From Microbispora amethystogenes (GTDB lineage: Bacteria; Actinomycetota; Actinomycetes; Streptosporangiales; Streptosporangiaceae), in contig NZ_BOOB01000024.1 of the NCBI RefSeq assembly GCF_016863015.1, forward strand, positions 112,260 through 176,259: a stretch of 64,000 nt of DNA. The letters are read 5' to 3'. The notes beneath the pieces are model-generated. The model was not told the origin of the DNA. It worked only from the letters and a program-made list of their open reading frames with translations, and searched no databases. Positions 49,818 to 57,692 of this stretch are shown piece by piece. The stretch's first letter is position 1; every line of letters begins with the position of its first letter. The translations under genes and the position numbers were made by a program.

Positions 49818-50894
49818 GTGGCTTCCGACAGCACCGGCGTGGCGATCGTCGGCTGCGGCAACATCGCCGCCCGGTACGCCGCCGACCTGGCCCGTTATCC
49901 GGAGATGCGCCTGGTCGGCGCCCAGGACGTGCTGCCGGAGCGGGCCGAGGCACTGGCGGCCCCGCACGGCGGCCGGGTGTACGGCACGCTCGACGAGGTG
50001 CTCGCCGACGACGACGTCGACATCGTGGTGAACCTGACCGTCCACCGGGCGCACTACGAGGTGATCCGCCGCAGCCTGGAGGCCGGCAAGCACGTGCACA
50101 GCGAGAAGCCGCTGGCGCTGACGCACGAGGAGGCGGCCGGGCTCGTGGAGATCGCGGAGAGCCGCGGCCTCCGGCTGGGCTGCGCCCCGGCGACCTTCCT
50201 CGGCGAGGCCCAGCAGACCACGCTCAAGCTGCTCAGAGAGGGTCGCGTCGGCCCCGTGCGGCTCGTCTTCGCCGAGGTCAACTGGGGCAGGATCGAGGCG
50301 TGGCACCCCGAGCCCGACGGCTTCTACGCCGTGGGGCCGCTGTTCGACGTCGGGGTCTACCCGCTCACGATCGTGACGACGGCCCTCGGCCCGGCCCGGC
50401 GGGTCACCGCGTTCTCCTCCGTCGTCTGGCCCCGCCGCACCCGCCTGGACGGCAGCGAGTTCACGATCACCACGCCCGACTACGTGGTGGCCAACGTCGA
50501 GTTCGACGGCGGCGTCCTGCTCCGCCTGACCTGCTCCTTCTACGTGCCCAACGGCTCCACCCGGCAGCAGGGGGTGGAGTTCCACGGGGACGACGGCTCG
50601 CTGCTGCTGGAGAGCTGGCACGACTTCGACCCGTCCGTGGAGGTCCGTACGCCGGGCCGCGACCCCGAGCCGGTGCCCCCGCTGCGCGAGCCGTGGAAGG
50701 GGGTGGAGTGGGGGAGGGCGGTGCGCGACCTCGCCGCGGCGATCCGGGAGGACCGCCCCCACCGGGCCACCGGCCGTCAGGCCGCGCACGTGGTGGAGAT
50801 CCTCTGCGCCGCCAGGGAGTCGTACGAGACGGGCAAGCCGGTCGAGCTGACCTCGGACTTCACCCCGCCCGCGCCGATGGAGTGGGCCCTGTGA
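49818..50894 (+). CDS. Gfo/Idh/MocA-family oxidoreductase
   Basis: A 358-residue NAD(P)-dependent dehydrogenase. N-terminal Rossmann fold V-A-I-V-G-C-G-N-I-A-A-R-Y (8-20), and the family E-K-P motif in H-V-H-S-E-K-P-L-A-L-T (about 93-103) with the catalytic Lys. The C-terminal alpha/beta domain has D-V-G-V-Y-P-L-T-I and G-V-E-F-H-G-D-D-G-S-L. The family oxidises or epimerises sugars and inositols. The GTG start has AGAGGAG 8 nt upstream. Regulated divergently by the LacI protein at 48566-49588; within the sugar-utilisation cluster it probably modifies a sugar taken up or released nearby. Confidence 0.9.
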   Translation: MASDSTGVAIVGCGNIAARYAADLARYPEMRLVGAQDVLPERAEALAAPHGGRVYGTLDEVLADDDVDIVVNLTVHRAHYEVIRRSLEAGKHVHSEKPLALTHEEAAGLVEIAESRGLRLGCAPATFLGEAQQTTLKLLREGRVGPVRLVFAEVNWGRIEAWHPEPDGFYAVGPLFDVGVYPLTIVTTALGPARRVTAFSSVVWPRRTRLDGSEFTITTPDYVVANVEFDGGVLLRLTCSFYVPNGSTRQQGVEFHGDDGSLLLESWHDFDPSVEVRTPGRDPEPVPPLREPWKGVEWGRAVRDLAAAIREDRPHRATGRQAAHVVEILCAARESYETGKPVELTSDFTPPAPMEWAL

Positions 50895-50969
50895 CCAGGT
50901 GAACGAGAGCGCGCCCAGCGGGCGCCAAGAGCCGTCCAAGTGGCGGCCAAACGGTGATCGGCATGCTCT

Positions 50970-51004
50970 TCCCAGACACGACAACGACGACTGTCTGGGA
51001 GAAG
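50970..51004 (+). promoter_or_regulatory. Hairpin overlapping the I36 gene ribosome binding site
   Basis: TCCCAGAC (50970-50977) pairs perfectly with GTCTGGGA (50993-51000). The 3' arm includes the start of the GGGAGAAG ribosome site (50997-51004) of the gene at 51008, so the stem could hide it. Confidence 0.45.
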
Positions 51005-51007
51005 ACC

Positions 51008-51403
51008 ATGTCGAGACTGACCAGGACGATCACCTGCCTGGCGGCGGCCGCCGCCGTCGCCGGCACGATCACCGCCGCCCCCGCCGCGTACGCCGAACTC
51101 AAGCCGGGCGAGATAGCGGGGCTCTACCTCTACGACGACTCCTGGTACGAGGGCGAGCACCGCGTCTTCTGGTACTCGCACGAGAGCATCGGCTTCTCCG
51201 ACCGGGCGAGCTCGATCGTGAACAACAGCTGGCTCGCCTGGGTCGTCTACGACGACAGGAACTTCCGGGACCGCCGCTACTGCATCCGGCCGTGGGAGAA
51301 GGTGGACGTCCTCGGAGCGCCGCAGTGGAAGTTCAACGACAAGATCTCCTCGGTCCAGCAGCTGAACAGCTACACCTGCGACGGTTACCCGACCTTCTCC
51401 TAG
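51008..51403 (+). CDS. Secreted peptidase inhibitor family I36 / beta-gamma crystallin-like protein
   Basis: A 131-residue exported protein with signal peptide 1-29 (...AGTITAAPAAYA-E). The mature part (LYLYDDSWYEGEHRVFWYSHESIGF...DRASSIVNNSWLAWVVYDDRNFRDRRYCIRPWEKVDVL...KISSVQQ) has the two-Greek-key pattern with Y/W-rich strands of I36 metalloprotease inhibitors and crystallin-like proteins. Two Cys (Y-C-I-R and T-C-D-G) may form a disulfide. It overlaps the convergent LacI gene by 4 nt at the 3' end (51400-51403). A hairpin may sequester its ribosome site. Confidence 0.85.
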   Translation: MSRLTRTITCLAAAAAVAGTITAAPAAYAELKPGEIAGLYLYDDSWYEGEHRVFWYSHESIGFSDRASSIVNNSWLAWVVYDDRNFRDRRYCIRPWEKVDVLGAPQWKFNDKISSVQQLNSYTCDGYPTFS

Positions 51404-52431
51404 ACCTGGTCGCCCGGCTTCCGGGGGCGTGCGGGGCCGGTCGTGCCGCGCAGGGAGATGGGCGGCGCGACGAGGAGATGACGGTGGGGGGTGGCGGGCT
51501 CGGCGATGCGCTGGATGAGCATCTCCACGGCGTGCGCGCCGAGCTCGTCGGCGGGCATGTCGGCGGCGGTGAGCGGCGGGTGCAGGCTCTCGGCCCACAG
51601 GCGCGCGGCGACGCCCGTGATGGAGAAGTCGCCGGGCACCGCCAGACCCGCCCGCTCGATCGCGCGGAACATGCCGGGCATCGCGGCCTCGTTGATGGTC
51701 GCGATGGCGGTGAGGCCGGGATCATCGGCGAGTAGCCGCTCGACGCAGGACTGCCCGGCGCGGGCGTCGTCGGCGCAGCACACCTCCACGCCTTCCACGC
51801 CGCGTTCGGCCGCGGCGCGGGTGAAACCGGCCTGGGCCCGATGGGCGGGGCCGTACCCGGCGGCCACCAGTTCGGCGGACCGGTTCACCAGGGCGATCCG
51901 GCGGTGGCCGAGATCGGCCAGGTGGTGCACGCATCCGGAGATCAGGGTCTCGTAGTCGACGTCCACCCAGGACATCTCGTCGGGGCGGCTCGTGTGGCCG
52001 ATACCGACGAAGGGCAGCCTGCTCCGCCGCAGGCGGGCGACCCGGTCGTCCTCCAGCCGTATCTCCATCAGGATGACGCCGTCGACCCGTCTGCCGCTGA
52101 CCACCCGTTCGAAGGAACGGTCGTGCTCCCCGCCGGACGGCGACAGCAGCACGTCGAGGTCGGCGCGGGCGGCGGCGTCCACGACGCTGGCGACGAACCC
52201 GAGCTGCAGGTCCGTCAGGCGCCGGCTGGCCGGGGGGATGACGAGGCCGAGGGTCCGGGTCCTGCCCTCCTTGAGCGCCTTTGCGGTGGCGTTCGGCTGG
52301 TAGCCCAGCTCGTCGATGACCGCCTGGATGCGGCGGCGGGTCTCCTCGGCCACCGGGCGTTTGCCGCTCAGGGCGTAGGAGACGGTGCTGCGCGCCACGC
52401 CCGACCGTCTGGCGATCTCCCCGATGTTCAC
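51400..52431 (-). CDS. LacI-family regulator of the sugar ABC operon
   Basis: A 343-residue LacI/GalR protein: N-I-G-E-I-A-R-R-S-G-V-A-R-S-T-V-S-Y-A-L-S-G-K-R-P-V (2-27), hinge G-Y-Q-P-N-A-T-A-K-A-L-K-E-G-R-T-R-T-L-G-L-V-I-P, and an effector domain with V-D-G-V-I-L-M-E-I and T-A-I-A-T-I-N-E-A-A-M-P-G-M. GTG 52431 is chosen over the frame extending to 52455 because AAAGGGGGC lies upstream and the helix-turn-helix starts at the usual residue. It is divergent from the binding-protein gene, whose promoter is overlapped by a CGAACCGATTCG palindrome, its likely operator. Confidence 0.9.
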   Translation of the reverse strand: MNIGEIARRSGVARSTVSYALSGKRPVAEETRRRIQAVIDELGYQPNATAKALKEGRTRTLGLVIPPASRRLTDLQLGFVASVVDAAARADLDVLLSPSGGEHDRSFERVVSGRRVDGVILMEIRLEDDRVARLRRSRLPFVGIGHTSRPDEMSWVDVDYETLISGCVHHLADLGHRRIALVNRSAELVAAGYGPAHRAQAGFTRAAAERGVEGVEVCCADDARAGQSCVERLLADDPGLTAIATINEAAMPGMFRAIERAGLAVPGDFSITGVAARLWAESLHPPLTAADMPADELGAHAVEMLIQRIAEPATPHRHLLVAPPISLRGTTGPARPRKPGDQV

Positions 52432-52534
52432 CGGCGCCCCCTTTGATCCTGCCAACCGCTGATCCGACCGACCGCGTCCATCCTAGGTCGAACCGATGAG
52501 CCTGCCATCAGGCGGGTGGATTCGGCGGTATCCA

Positions 52535-52579
52535 TTGACGTCGGCGATATGTAGGCCTATGTTCATGCGAACCGATTCG
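52535..52579 (+). promoter_or_regulatory. Promoter and LacI operator of the sugar ABC operon
   Basis: TTGACG (52535-52540), 17 nt, TATGTT (52558-52563) form a consensus-like vegetative promoter. CGAA-CCGA-TTCG (52568-52579), a perfect 4-bp-arm palindrome, covers the expected transcription start. GTCGAACCGAT at 52487-52497 may be a second partial site. Confidence 0.6.
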
Positions 52580-52627
52580 ATATCCAACGAAACAGCCGCG
52601 TAACGCGCGTCAGCGGAGGTTACGATC

Positions 52628-53908
52628 ATGAGATCAGCGGCACCGGGCCGGCACCTGGCCGGTCTGGCTATAGCGGCCCTGGCGGTCGCGTCCGGGCTCG
52701 CCGGATGCTCCTCGTCCGGCGACTCGACCGGCGCGGGCGCCCAGGCGTCCAGTAGCCAGGCCGCCGGTGGCGGGGCGTACACGATCTGGGACCCCTACCC
52801 GCAGCACGACAAGAGCTCCGACTGGGTCAAGCTGCTCGAATCGTGCGGCACCCAGGCGGGCGTCACGGTGGAGCGCACCGCCTACGACACCACCGACCTG
52901 ACCAACAAGACGCTGCTCGCCGCGCAGCAGGGCAACGCGCCCGACGTGCTCATCGTCGACAACCCGGTGGTCTCCACGCTGGCCGAGGCCGGGGTCCTCA
53001 CCAGCACCGAGGAGAACAAGCTCGACACCTCCGCCGTCGCGCCGAACCTGCTCGCGGCCGGGCAGAGCGGGGGCAAGACCTACGGCGTCCCGATCGGGGC
53101 CAACACCCTCGCCCTGTACTACAACAAGGGGGTGCTGAAGAAGGCCGGTGTGGACGTCGCGTCGGTCAAGGACTGGGCGTCGCTGACCGCCGCCCTGGAG
53201 AAGGTCAAGGCCGCGGGCAAGAAGGGGATCACGTTCTCCGCGATCGGCACCGAGGAGGGCAGCTTCCAGTTCCTGCCCTGGTTCTGGGGCTCGGGCGCGC
53301 AGCTCACCAAGCTCGACTCGCCCGAGGGCGTCTCGGCGGTCGCGCTGTGGACCGACTGGCTGAAGAAGGGGTACGCCCCCAACTCGGTGATCAACAACAC
53401 CCAGACCACGAGCTGGCAGGAGTTCGCCGGCGGCGACTTCGCCTTCGCCGAGAACGGCACCTGGCAGCTCGCCAACGCCGAGAAGGCCGGGTTCGAGTAC
53501 GGCATCATCCCCGTTCCCGCGAAGGACGGCGGCACCGCGCCCGCCCCGACCGGCGGCGAGTTCGTGAGTATCCCGGTGCAGCAGGACACGGCCCGCTACG
53601 CCGTCTCCCAGAAGCTGGTGGCCTGCCTGACCAGCACGGACAACTCCCTCAGCACGACGACGACGCTGTCGTACATCGCGCCCACCGAGGAGGTGCAGGC
53701 CAAGCAGGTGGAGCAGAACGCCGGCCTGAAGGTGTGGGTGGAGGCGGTCAAGGCGGCCAAGGGCCGCACCAGCGACGACCTCGGCACCAAGTATCCGAAG
53801 ATCTCCGAGCCGATGTGGAACGCGGTGCAGGCCGCGCTGAGCGGCTCGAAGAGCCCGCAGCAGGCGATGGCCGAGGCCCAGACCGCCGCGGCGAGCGCCA
53901 CGCAGTAG
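52628..53908 (+). CDS. Sugar ABC transporter substrate-binding lipoprotein
   Basis: A 426-residue lipoprotein. The signal peptide ends with the lipobox L-A-G-C (Cys about 26), followed by a Ser/Gly/Ala linker. The mature part is a family 1 binding protein: Y-T-I-W-D-P-Y-P, T-L-L-A-A-Q-Q-G-N-A-P-D-V-L-I-V-D, G-A-N-T-L-A-L-Y-Y-N-K-G-V-L-K-K-A-G, F-A-F-A-E-N-G-T-W, and P-T-G-G-E-F-V-S-I-P. It binds a sugar or oligosaccharide outside the cell and hands it to the two permeases downstream. GGAGG lies 9 nt before the ATG. First gene of the operon. Confidence 0.92.
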   Translation: MRSAAPGRHLAGLAIAALAVASGLAGCSSSGDSTGAGAQASSSQAAGGGAYTIWDPYPQHDKSSDWVKLLESCGTQAGVTVERTAYDTTDLTNKTLLAAQQGNAPDVLIVDNPVVSTLAEAGVLTSTEENKLDTSAVAPNLLAAGQSGGKTYGVPIGANTLALYYNKGVLKKAGVDVASVKDWASLTAALEKVKAAGKKGITFSAIGTEEGSFQFLPWFWGSGAQLTKLDSPEGVSAVALWTDWLKKGYAPNSVINNTQTTSWQEFAGGDFAFAENGTWQLANAEKAGFEYGIIPVPAKDGGTAPAPTGGEFVSIPVQQDTARYAVSQKLVACLTSTDNSLSTTTTLSYIAPTEEVQAKQVEQNAGLKVWVEAVKAAKGRTSDDLGTKYPKISEPMWNAVQAALSGSKSPQQAMAEAQTAAASATQ

Positions 53909-54005
53909 GAGTCAGCCACGGGGGCGATGGACAGGCCCCGGGGATCGGCGCCCCGGGGCCCTCTTCCAGGCTCCTTCCGCGGCCTCCCGTCGGACGAAGG
54001 ACAGC

Positions 54006-54968
54006 ATGAATCACGTGACACAGGCGCCCGCGCCGCCCGCCGCCGCGCGCGCACCGGCCGCGGGGCGGGGCCGCCGGGCGATGGCGCGGCCCCCGTCCCG
54101 GCAGTGGGCGGCGTGGGCCTTCCTCGCCCCGGTCGTCGTCTACCTGGCGGTCTTCTACGCCTACCCGCTCTACCGCAACCTCGACCTGAGCCTGCGCGAC
54201 TACACCGTGCGGTCGTTCGTACGGGGCGACGCGCCGTTCACCGGGACGGCCAACTACGCGAAGGTCGTGGCGGACCCGACGTTCGGTCCGGCGCTCTGGC
54301 ACACGGTGGTGTTCACCGTGGTGTCGCTGGCCTTCCAGTTCACGATCGGGCTCGCGCTGGCGATGTTCTTCCACCGGAACTTCCGGCTGTCGGCCACGCT
54401 GCGGGCGCTGTTCCTGGTGCCGTGGCTGCTGCCGCTGATCGTGTCGTCCTCGACCTGGTCGTGGATGCTCAACAGCGACTCCGGCGTCGTCAACGCCGTC
54501 CTCGGCGCGTTCGGCGCGGCTCCGGTCCACTGGCTGACCTCGCCGGACTGGTCGCTGTGGTCGGTCGTCATCGCCAACATCTGGATCGGCATCCCGTTCA
54601 ACCTGGTCGTGCTGTACTCCGGCCTGCAGGCCATCGACCCCGTGATCTACGAGGCGGCCGAACTGGACGGCGCGAACGGCTCGCAGCGGTTCTGGCGGGT
54701 GACGTTCCCGCTGCTCCGGCCGGTCTCGGCGATCACGCTGCTGCTCGGGCTCGTCTACACGCTCAAGGTGTTCGACATCATCTGGATCATGACCAGGGGC
54801 GGGCCGAGCGGGTCGTCCACCACGTTCGCGACCTGGTCGTACCGGCTGGGGTTCGGCAACCTGCTGCCGGCGTTCGGGCCCGGCGCCGCGGTCGGCAACC
54901 TGCTGATCGTCATGGCCCTGGTGTTCGGGCTGGTCTACATCCGTCTCCAGCGAAGGCAGGCCTTCTGA
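54006..54968 (+). CDS. Sugar ABC transporter permease (MalF-type)
   Basis: A 320-residue protein with six membrane helices after a Pro/Ala/Arg-rich cytosolic lead (1-34). The permease EAA loop is visible as Y-E-A-A-E-L-D-G-A-N-G-S-Q-R-F-W-R-V-T-F-P-L-L (about 215-237), which docks the ATPase. No ATP-binding subunit is in the cluster, as is normal where a shared MsiK-type ATPase serves many importers. The stop overlaps the next permease start (TGATG at 54966-54970). Confidence 0.92.
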   Translation: MNHVTQAPAPPAAARAPAAGRGRRAMARPPSRQWAAWAFLAPVVVYLAVFYAYPLYRNLDLSLRDYTVRSFVRGDAPFTGTANYAKVVADPTFGPALWHTVVFTVVSLAFQFTIGLALAMFFHRNFRLSATLRALFLVPWLLPLIVSSSTWSWMLNSDSGVVNAVLGAFGAAPVHWLTSPDWSLWSVVIANIWIGIPFNLVVLYSGLQAIDPVIYEAAELDGANGSQRFWRVTFPLLRPVSAITLLLGLVYTLKVFDIIWIMTRGGPSGSSTTFATWSYRLGFGNLLPAFGPGAAVGNLLIVMALVFGLVYIRLQRRQAF

Positions 54969-55786
54969 TGAGGGGCTCCCGCAGTCCGGCGAAGACCGCG
55001 CTCGGGCTGGTGCTCACCGGCCTGATGCTGTTCCCGGTCTACTGGATGATCAACGTCTCCTTCACCCGTGACCAGGACATGCGCAAGTCGCCGCCGAACT
55101 GGTTCCCTGTGAACGGGACGCTGGAGGGCTACCACGAGGTGCTCGACCGGCAGCTGCCGTACCTCGCGACCAGCCTGGTCGTGGGGCTCGGCACGGTCGC
55201 GCTGACCCTGCTGGTCGCGGCGCCCGCGGCGTACTCGCTGGCGAAGCTCCGGCCGCGCGGCGGCGGGGCGCTGACGTTCGCGCTGCTGATCGCGCAGATG
55301 ATCCCCGGGATCATCATGGCGATGGGGTTCTACGCGATCTTCCTCAGCACCGGTCTCCTCAACACGCTCCCCGGGCTGATCGTGGCCGACTCCACGCTGG
55401 CGGTGCCGTTCGCGGTGCTGGTGCTGACGACGTTCATGTCCGGCATCCCCGAGGAACTGCTGCAGGCGGCCCGAGTGGACGGCGCGGGAGCGCTGCGCAC
55501 CTTCTGGTCGGTCGTGCTGCCGGTCAGCCGCAACGCCGTCATCACGGTGTCGCTGTTCGCGTTCCTGTGGGCCTGGTCGGACTTCGTCTTCGCGAGCACC
55601 CTCGACCAGGGCGGCGACCACCAGCCCATCACCCTCGGCATCTACCACTACATCGGCAACAACAACCAGCAGTGGAACGCCATCATGGCCACCGCCGTGA
55701 TCGCCTCGATCCCCGCCACCGTGCTCCTCGTCGTCGCCCAGCGCTACGTCGCCGCCGGAGTCACCGCCGGCGCGGTGAAGCACTGA
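54968..55786 (+). CDS. Sugar ABC transporter permease (MalG-type)
   Basis: A 272-residue inner permease with six membrane helices. The EAA loop reads P-E-E-L-L-Q-A-A-R-V-D-G-A-G-A-L-R-T-F-W-S-V-V-L-P (about 158-182). The N-terminal M-I-N-V-S-F-T-R-D-Q-D and C-terminal extension with G-N-N-N-Q-Q-W-N-A-I are usual for MalG partners. Start codon overlaps the preceding stop by 1 nt. Pairs with the MalF-type protein to form the membrane channel. Confidence 0.92.
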   Translation: MRGSRSPAKTALGLVLTGLMLFPVYWMINVSFTRDQDMRKSPPNWFPVNGTLEGYHEVLDRQLPYLATSLVVGLGTVALTLLVAAPAAYSLAKLRPRGGGALTFALLIAQMIPGIIMAMGFYAIFLSTGLLNTLPGLIVADSTLAVPFAVLVLTTFMSGIPEELLQAARVDGAGALRTFWSVVLPVSRNAVITVSLFAFLWAWSDFVFASTLDQGGDHQPITLGIYHYIGNNNQQWNAIMATAVIASIPATVLLVVAQRYVAAGVTAGAVKH

Positions 55787-55838
55787 CCCGGCTCTCTTCA
55801 GGACCGGCCCTCTTCAGGACAGAAGGGACATCGTCTTC

Positions 55839-57554
55839 ATGACCGTCGCCGCAGGCCCGGTGTTCTCCCCGCAGGAGATCCCGTTCAGCTTCCGCGGATC
55901 CTGGTTCGGCTTCTCACCGGTGATCGGGGAGAAGAACTACGCGCGGGACGTCCATCTCGTGTCGCACCAGACCGGCATGCACCCGATCCTGCGGCTGGTG
56001 CCGGTCGTGGCGGGCGACCGCGCGGAGACCGTGGTCACCGCCGCGCCGCAGCTGCTCACCTGGACCTGGGACACCGGCCGGATCGACCTCGCGTACGAGA
56101 ACGCCGACACCGTACGGCTGCGCGGGCACGGACTGGGGCTGCACCTCCAGGCGGCCGACCCGGTCCTCACGCCGTTCAGCGGGCCGTACTTCTACCAGGA
56201 TCCCTGCGACGGCTCGTGGGTCTTCACGGTCTACCAGACCGGGCGCCGTTACCGGATCACCCTGCTGGCCGGGCGGGCCGAGCCGGCGGGCGCGCAGGCG
56301 CTCGGCACGGCCGAGCGCGGTGTCGTGCTCCCCGGCGACGGCGAGCCGTGGGAGATCGCCGTCGAGGAGTACGAGACCGCCCGCGCCCCCTACGCCGCCG
56401 TGCGCGACTTCGACGAGGTGGTCGCGGCGGCCCGGGCCGATTTCGACGCGTTCACCGAGGCGGTGGCGCCCTGGCGGAGCGACCGCACCCCCGCCGCCGA
56501 GCTCGCGGCGTACGTCCTGTGGTCGGCCACGGTGCGCCCGGCCGGGTTCGTCACGCGCTCCGCCGTGCTGATGTCCAAGCATTGGATGGACAAGGTCTGG
56601 AGCTGGGACCACTGCTTCAACGCCCTCGCGCTCGCCGACGGCCTGCCGGAGCTGGCGTGGGACCAGTTCCGGGTGCCCTTCGACCACCAGGACGCCACGG
56701 GCGCGCTGCCCGACTCCGTCACCCACTCCGAAATCCTCTACAACTTCGTCAAGCCGCCGATCCACGGCTGGGCGCTGCGCCGCCTGCCCTCGCATGGAGA
56801 GGAACTGGAGACGTACCGGCTGCTGGAGCGGTGGACCGGCTTCTGGCTGACGAAGCGGCGCGCGCCAGGCCGTCCGCTCGCCCACTACCAGCACGGCAAC
56901 GACAGCGGCTGGGACAACGCCACCACGTTCGATCCCGAGCGCGTCGTCGAGACCGCCGACCTGGCCGCCTTCCTGGTGCTGCAGATGCGCGAGCTGGCCC
57001 GGCTCGCCGACCGGCTCGGCCGTACGGACGAGGCGGCGGCCTGGAGCCGGGAGGCCGACCGGATGCGCGAGGCGCTGCTCACGGAGTTGTGGGACGGCGA
57101 GCGGTTCGTCGCGCGGGGCGCCCTGTCGGGGCGCACCTGGTCCAGCTCCAGCCTGCTCGACCTGATGCCGATCGTGCTCGGCGACGAGCTGCCGGAACCG
57201 GTCCGCTCGGCGCTCGCCGCGGGCATCGAGGCGCACCTGACCGAGTTCGGGCTCGCCACCGAGCCGCCCTCCTCCCCGCACTACCAGGACGACGGCTACT
57301 GGCGCGGGCCGATCTGGGCGCCCTCGACCGTGCTGATCGAGGACGGCCTGCGCCGCGCCGGATACGCGGAGCAGGCCGACGAGATCAGCGCCCGGTTCCG
57401 GATGCTGTGCGAGAAGTCGGGGTTCGCGGAGAACTTCGACGCCCGCAGCGGCGCCGGCCTCCGCGACCGCGCCTACACCTGGACGGCTAGCGCCTATCTC
57501 CTCCTCGCCGCCGCCTGTGAACGCCGGGAGAGTGAGGCGCCGGACACCCGGTGA
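55839..57554 (+). CDS. GH63-like (alpha/alpha)6-barrel glycosidase, cytoplasmic
   Basis: A 571-residue glycoside hydrolase of the GH63/GH37/'MGH1-like' clan. Signatures: K-V-W-S-W-D-H-C-F-N-A-L-A-L (about 252-265), H-G-N-D-S-G-W-D-N-A-T (about 350-360), D-D-G-Y-W-R-G-P-I-W-A-P-S-T (about 486-499) and a late S-G-F-A-E-N-F-D-A-R-S-G-A-G-L (about 526-540). The acidic residues of the WDH and GNDSGWDN blocks and the Glu of F-A-E-N are the likely catalytic ones. No signal peptide, so it probably hydrolyses the glycoside imported by the upstream ABC transporter. Last gene of the operon; two hairpins follow. Confidence 0.87.
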   Translation: MTVAAGPVFSPQEIPFSFRGSWFGFSPVIGEKNYARDVHLVSHQTGMHPILRLVPVVAGDRAETVVTAAPQLLTWTWDTGRIDLAYENADTVRLRGHGLGLHLQAADPVLTPFSGPYFYQDPCDGSWVFTVYQTGRRYRITLLAGRAEPAGAQALGTAERGVVLPGDGEPWEIAVEEYETARAPYAAVRDFDEVVAAARADFDAFTEAVAPWRSDRTPAAELAAYVLWSATVRPAGFVTRSAVLMSKHWMDKVWSWDHCFNALALADGLPELAWDQFRVPFDHQDATGALPDSVTHSEILYNFVKPPIHGWALRRLPSHGEELETYRLLERWTGFWLTKRRAPGRPLAHYQHGNDSGWDNATTFDPERVVETADLAAFLVLQMRELARLADRLGRTDEAAAWSREADRMREALLTELWDGERFVARGALSGRTWSSSSLLDLMPIVLGDELPEPVRSALAAGIEAHLTEFGLATEPPSSPHYQDDGYWRGPIWAPSTVLIEDGLRRAGYAEQADEISARFRMLCEKSGFAENFDARSGAGLRDRAYTWTASAYLLLAAACERRESEAPDTR

Positions 57555-57590
57555 CGGCGCGCCTCGCGTCGAAACGCTTCGATTCACGGA

Positions 57591-57615
57591 GGCGGGGGCC
57601 GGCCTGGCCCCCGCC
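57591..57615. terminator. Hairpin in the convergent gap, first
   Basis: GGCGGGGGCC and GGCCCCCGCC form a perfect 10-bp stem with a 5-nt loop, just after the GH63-like gene. Confidence 0.65.
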
Positions 57616-57652
57616 CGGAGCACGGCCGGGCGGGGGAGCGGGGGCCGGTCGC

Positions 57653-57675
57653 GTCCCGGCGGCGGACCGCCGGGA
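57653..57675. terminator. Hairpin in the convergent gap, second
   Basis: GTCCCGGCGG and CCGCCGGGAC pair perfectly around a CGGA tetraloop just before the 3' end of the GH59 gene, placed to terminate that gene. Confidence 0.65.
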
Positions 57676-57692
57676 CGGGAGACCGGGCAGGG

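Noticed and set aside
57591..57675. CRISPR-like or REP repeats between the two glycoside hydrolase genes
   Set aside because: The two inverted repeats differ in sequence and there is no spacer periodicity; they fit paired terminators of convergent genes.
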